A stretch of DNA of 40,080 nt, from the NCBI GenBank assembly GCA_947166355.1, contig CAMVDX010000023.1:1-40080 (forward strand). Reading direction: 5' to 3'. Each line of letters starts with the position of its first letter. Position 1 is the first letter of the stretch. A program made the translations under genes and the position numbers. This DNA comes from an uncultured Treponema sp. GTDB taxonomy: Bacteria > Spirochaetota > Spirochaetia > Treponematales > Treponemataceae. Below the pieces are notes generated by a model. That model had not been told where the DNA came from, did not search any database, and was given only the letters and a program-made list of their open reading frames with translations. Below, in pieces: positions 36,655-40,080 of this stretch.

Positions 36655-37836
36655 ATGTTCGATTTCAAGTATTTTACACCTACAAAAGTTTTATTCGGAA
36701 AAAAGACCGAAGACAAAGTTGCTGAGCTTATTCAGGAGTTTGGCGGAAAAAAAGTTTTGATTCACTATGGCGGAGGAAGTGTTATACGTTCTGGTCTTAT
36801 GCAGAAGGTAACAGATAAGCTTGATGCTGCCGGCATCTCTTATGTAAAGCTTGGCGGTGCGGTTCCAAATCCACACCTGAGTCTTGTATATGAAGGAATC
36901 GAGCTTTGTAAAAAAGAAGGCATTGATTTTATTCTGGCTGTTGGTGGTGGTTCTGCAATTGATTCGGCTAAGGCGATTGGCTATGGAGTTATGAATGACG
37001 GTGATGTCTGGGATTTGTATGATTATAAAAAACAGGCAAAGGCTTGTATGCCACTGGGAGTAATTTTGACCCTCGCAGCAACCGGAAGTGAAATGAGTGA
37101 TTCATCTGTAATCACAAAAGAAGAAGGTCTTGTAAAGCGCGGTTATTCAAGTGATTTCTGCCGACCCCGTTTTGCAATCCTTAATCCAGAACTGACAATG
37201 ACTTTGCCAGACTATCAGACTGCCTGCGGTTGTACTGATATCATGATGCACACAATGGAACGCTATTTTACAAACGGTGGAAATATGGAACTTACAGATT
37301 CTATGGCAGAAGCTTTACTCCGCACTGTAAAAGAAAACGCAAAGATTCTTGCCCGCGACCCGAAAAATTATGATGCCCGCGCCGAAGTAATGTGGGCCGG
37401 AAGCCTTTCACATAATGGCTTAACAGGCTGCGGAAACGACGGCGGTGACTGGATGACTCACAAGCTTGAACATGAACTCGGCGGTCTTTACGACGTAGCC
37501 CACGGTGCTGGCCTTGCGGCAATCTGGGGAAGCTGGGCGCGTTATGTTTATAAAAATTGTCTTCCACGTTTTAAGCGATATGCAATTAATGTTATGGGAA
37601 TTTCCGCTTCGGCTGGCACAGATGAAGAAATCGCACTTAAGGGAATTGAAGCAATGGAAGATTTTTACCGCGAAATCAGAATGCCAACTAACCTCCACGA
37701 GCTTGGAGTTGAGGCCTCAGATGATGACCTAAAACTTATGGCTCACAAATGCGCTGTCGGCGTAAATGGTGGTAAAGGTTCTGCACGCTTCCTCAAAGAA
37801 GACGATATGTACGAAATTTATAAAATGAGCAGATAA
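36655..37836 (+). CDS. Iron-containing alcohol dehydrogenase (butanol dehydrogenase type)
   Basis: This group III, NAD(P)H-dependent dehydrogenase interconverts aldehydes and alcohols, probably in fermentation. The 393-residue length fits BdhA/YqhD enzymes. Visible are the nucleotide-binding VGGGSAIDSAKAIGYG, LAATGSEMS and the iron ligands D195 and H199 in CGCTDIMMHTMERYF, a histidine in WMTHKLEHELGG (H269 or H273) and H283 in YDVAHGAGLAAIWGSW. Gly at the second cofactor-specificity position (GGGS) is usual for NADPH-preferring members, but the preference cannot be fixed by eye. GGAGG lies 5 nt before the ATG. An intrinsic terminator follows. Confidence 0.95.
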   Translation: MFDFKYFTPTKVLFGKKTEDKVAELIQEFGGKKVLIHYGGGSVIRSGLMQKVTDKLDAAGISYVKLGGAVPNPHLSLVYEGIELCKKEGIDFILAVGGGSAIDSAKAIGYGVMNDGDVWDLYDYKKQAKACMPLGVILTLAATGSEMSDSSVITKEEGLVKRGYSSDFCRPRFAILNPELTMTLPDYQTACGCTDIMMHTMERYFTNGGNMELTDSMAEALLRTVKENAKILARDPKNYDARAEVMWAGSLSHNGLTGCGNDGGDWMTHKLEHELGGLYDVAHGAGLAAIWGSWARYVYKNCLPRFKRYAINVMGISASAGTDEEIALKGIEAMEDFYREIRMPTNLHELGVEASDDDLKLMAHKCAVGVNGGKGSARFLKEDDMYEIYKMSR

Positions 37837-37890
37837 ATTATAGATGGTGAACCAAGTTCGGCAATTTGTCACCCCGAACTTGTGATATGT

Positions 37891-37930
37891 ACCCCTTTTA
37901 CTGGATAAAAATAAAAGGGGTCTTTTTTTA
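37891..37930 (+). terminator. Intrinsic terminator of the alcohol dehydrogenase gene
   Basis: A 10-bp stem ACCCCTTTTA/TAAAAGGGGT (37891-37900 and 37912-37921) is followed by CTTTTTTT. Confidence 0.9.
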
Positions 37931-37934
37931 TGGA

Positions 37935-38090
37935 TTGCCGCGTCGCCCTTACGAGCTCCTCGCAATGACGTAATGCACCGTCATCGCGAGAGCAGAACGT
38001 TTTGTCATTGCAGGCACAGACTGTCTTCGTCATTGCGAGGAGCGCAGAACGTTTCGTCATTGCGAGGAGCGCAGCGACGAAGCAATCTAT
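37935..38090. repeat. Serial CATTGCGAG-type repeats
   Basis: At least four partial units in both orientations (CTCGCAATGACG, CGTCATCGCGAG and two direct GTCATTGCGAGGAGCGCAG units near 38030-38071) lie between the convergent alcohol dehydrogenase and htpG genes. They are of the same family as 5183-5246 and 11093-11170, here degraded and reduplicated. Confidence 0.75.
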
Positions 38091-38094
38091 CGCT

Positions 38095-40074
38095 TTACTT
38101 TGACAGCAGATTGTTAAGATGCTTTACGAACTCGGCCGGTTCTTTTACTTCCATGCCGGCAATCATGAGGGCCTGGGTAAAGAGAACTTCTGAGATGTCG
38201 GCAATTACTGCTTCGTCGCTTGTATCCTTGAGGCGGGCAACGATTGGGTGGTCGCCGTTTACTTCGAGGATAGGCTTCAAATCAGGACCTGCCTGGCCCA
38301 TTGCCTTCATCATCTGAATCATCTGATAGCTTGGGTCGTTTTCGTCTACTACTATACAAGAAGGGTTTTCGCCTGAAAGGGTCTTAGAAAGTTTTACTTC
38401 CTTAACCTTGTCGCCAAGTGCCTTCTTGATTTTTTCAGTAACAGGCTTGAACTCTTCTTCCTTCTTTTTAGCTTCTTCTTTATCGCCGCCAAGATCTTCG
38501 TCGCTGCCGGAACGGTTTACAGCCTTGAGCTCGAACTCGTTCTTATATTTTCCGAAGCCCGGAATTACGATGTCGTCGATATCATCATCCATGATAAGAA
38601 CTTCAAAGCCCTTGTCTGTGTATGCCTTTACGAGAGGGTTTGCACGAAGGTTCTTTTCGTCGCTTCCGCTGATGTAGAAGATTGACTTCTGATCAGGCTT
38701 CATACGCTGAACGTAATCTGCAAAGCTTGTGTAGTTTCCGTCGCCGGTGCCGCTTGCATCTGTAGACTTAAAGCGAACGATTTCTGCAATTTCGTCGCGG
38801 TTTGCGTAGTCGCTGTAAAGACCTTCCTTCATAGGACGGTTGAAGTTGCGTACGAACTTTTCCCACTTTTCAATTGCTTTTTTGTCGTCGTCTGTGCGCT
38901 TGTCTGCTTCAACCTTCTTTGCCTTGTCTGCAGCCTCACCCATCTTCTTAAACTCGCTGAGCAACTTCTTTACGCTTGAAGATTTAATATTATCGAGGAT
39001 GCGGTTCTGCTGAAGGATTTCACGGCTTACGTTGAGTGGCAGGTCTTCAGAATCAATAATACCACGAACGAATCTCAAGTATGATGGCAAAAGCTCGCGG
39101 TCATCATCAGTGATAAATACTCGCTTTACATAGAGCTTGAGTCCGCTCTTGTAATCTGCCTGGTACATATCAAAAGGAGCTGTCTGTGGAACAAAGAAGA
39201 GAGTTGTATATTCCTGAGTTCCTTCTGCATGCGTATGAACGTAATGGAGTGGATCCTGTCCGTCGTGACCGAAGGTCTTGTAGAACTCGTTGTAATCTTC
39301 TTCCTTAAGTTCGCTCTTAGCACGCTTCCACAAAGCTGATGCAGAGTTTACCTGGTCAATCTTACTCTCGCTGCCGGTTTCTTTTCCCTTGTCATCATAT
39401 TTTTTCTGTTCATAGTGAAGATAGATTGGGAAGGCGATATGGTCACTGTACTTTTTGATAAGCTCTTCAATCTTCCATCTTGAAGCAAACTCCTTGCTGT
39501 CGTCATTGAGGTGCATCTCGATTGCAGAACCAGAAAGCTCTGGCTTATCAAAACCATATTTCTTAGCAGCAGCTGAATCTGCGGCTACTTCTTCAATTTC
39601 GTAAGAGTTTGTACCATCACTAGACCAGTGCCAGATCTTTCCGTCACCTGCAGCCTTGCGGGTATAAACATCAATCTTTTTAGCAGCCATAAAGGCAGAA
39701 TAGAAACCTACACCAAACTGACCGATGAGGGCAGAGTCCTTAGAAGCCTCAGCTGTAAGCTGCTCCATAAAGGCCTTTGTTCCTGAACGGGCGATTGTAC
39801 CAAGGTTATTAGTCAAATCCTCATCTGTCATACCGATACCGGAATCCTGAACGGTAAGCACGCTGTCTTTTTCATCAAAAGTGATGTCGATTCTTGGCTC
39901 GAACTTGATGTTCTTATAAGCCTCATCAGAAACTGTAAGATACTTTAATTTGTCCAGCGCATCTGAACCGTTAGAAACGATTTCGCGGAGGAAAATGTCT
40001 TTATTAGAATAAAGTGAATGAATGATAAGTTTGAGAAGCTGATTTACTTCTGTCTGGAATTCGTATTTTGCCAT
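38095..40074 (-). CDS. htpG: Molecular chaperone HtpG (bacterial Hsp90)
   Basis: HtpG is an ATP-driven dimeric chaperone of the cytoplasm. The 659 residues cover all three Hsp90 domains: the N-terminal GHKL ATPase (LREIVSNGSDALDKLKYL, VQDSGIGMTDEDL, GQFGVGFYSAFMAAKKIDV; about 1-220), the middle domain with the catalytic Arg region (LPLNVSREILQQNRIL, about 345-360) and the C-terminal dimerisation domain ending AEFVKHLNNLLSK. A charged insert rich in Lys/Glu (DKEEAKKKEEEFK, about 535) is longer than in E. coli. The gene is complete, with its ATG at 40074, 6 bp from the window edge, so its promoter is not visible. Confidence 0.98.
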   Translation of the reverse strand: MAKYEFQTEVNQLLKLIIHSLYSNKDIFLREIVSNGSDALDKLKYLTVSDEAYKNIKFEPRIDITFDEKDSVLTVQDSGIGMTDEDLTNNLGTIARSGTKAFMEQLTAEASKDSALIGQFGVGFYSAFMAAKKIDVYTRKAAGDGKIWHWSSDGTNSYEIEEVAADSAAAKKYGFDKPELSGSAIEMHLNDDSKEFASRWKIEELIKKYSDHIAFPIYLHYEQKKYDDKGKETGSESKIDQVNSASALWKRAKSELKEEDYNEFYKTFGHDGQDPLHYVHTHAEGTQEYTTLFFVPQTAPFDMYQADYKSGLKLYVKRVFITDDDRELLPSYLRFVRGIIDSEDLPLNVSREILQQNRILDNIKSSSVKKLLSEFKKMGEAADKAKKVEADKRTDDDKKAIEKWEKFVRNFNRPMKEGLYSDYANRDEIAEIVRFKSTDASGTGDGNYTSFADYVQRMKPDQKSIFYISGSDEKNLRANPLVKAYTDKGFEVLIMDDDIDDIVIPGFGKYKNEFELKAVNRSGSDEDLGGDKEEAKKKEEEFKPVTEKIKKALGDKVKEVKLSKTLSGENPSCIVVDENDPSYQMIQMMKAMGQAGPDLKPILEVNGDHPIVARLKDTSDEAVIADISEVLFTQALMIAGMEVKEPAEFVKHLNNLLSK

Positions 40075-40080
40075 TATTTA

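Overview
The window looks like a stretch of chromosome from a host-associated or gut Treponema (spirochaete). This is inferred from AT-rich intergenic DNA, typical Treponema-like gene content (sugar isomerase with a DUF4867 partner, non-exported GH10 xylanase, propeller-type cyclase, many c-di-GMP proteins, HtpG, MscL) and dense short palindromic intergenic repeats. No rRNA, tRNA or CRISPR array was seen.

Region 1 (1-1937): a SpoU/TrmH RNA 2'-O-methyltransferase and a divergent exported DUF4097 beta-repeat protein.

Region 2 (about 1950-11170) is the accessory part. The 3' end of an L-fucose/L-arabinose-isomerase-family gene occurs three times in the same orientation: a 176-bp stub (2193-2368), a 558-bp stub (5257-5814) and the intact gene (9464-10951). 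Upstream of each lies a member of one GC-rich multi-hairpin repeat family. Small cargo genes sit between the copies: a DUF4160 pair whose DUF4160 member is broken, a TnpB remnant, four small unknown genes, a VapBC pair, and a membrane protein with two SUMF1/FGE-like domains next to an XRE regulator with three matching operator-like sites. A structured three-way-junction repeat occurs once in each cargo block.

Region 3 (11180-13954): DUF4867 and the isomerase diverge from an apparently cytoplasmic GH10 xylanase across a control region with three LacI-like palindromes. MscL follows.

Region 4 (13977-14200): three perfect palindromes spaced exactly 95 bp apart between convergent genes.

Region 5 (14261-19825): a leftward gene train of diguanylate cyclase, FMN-binding-like protein, HAD phosphatase, CPBP protease, TraB-like protein, GNAT and SDR.

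Region 6 (20070-23003): a strong candidate orphan small RNA, a CitA/DcuS-CitB/DcuR-type two-component system and an Rrf2 regulator.

Region 7 (23260-31986) is rich in signalling: a stand-alone HATPase, a beta-propeller receptor adenylate cyclase coupled to an orphan UrtA-like binding lipoprotein, a large EAL protein whose receiver, GGDEF and kinase-phosphoacceptor sites are all degenerate, and an OhrR-like MarR regulator.

Region 8 (32103-35837): the nickel-pincer cofactor genes larE-larB-larC, with a His-rich LarC, preceded by two small membrane proteins. No larA is in the window.

Region 9 (36076-40074): an exported protein of unknown function, an iron-dependent alcohol dehydrogenase and HtpG.

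Two patterns recur. Convergent gene ends repeatedly hold palindromic or tandem repeats. Several genes lack a Shine-Dalgarno sequence and have a -10-like hexamer 4-7 nt before the ATG, which suggests leaderless mRNAs.
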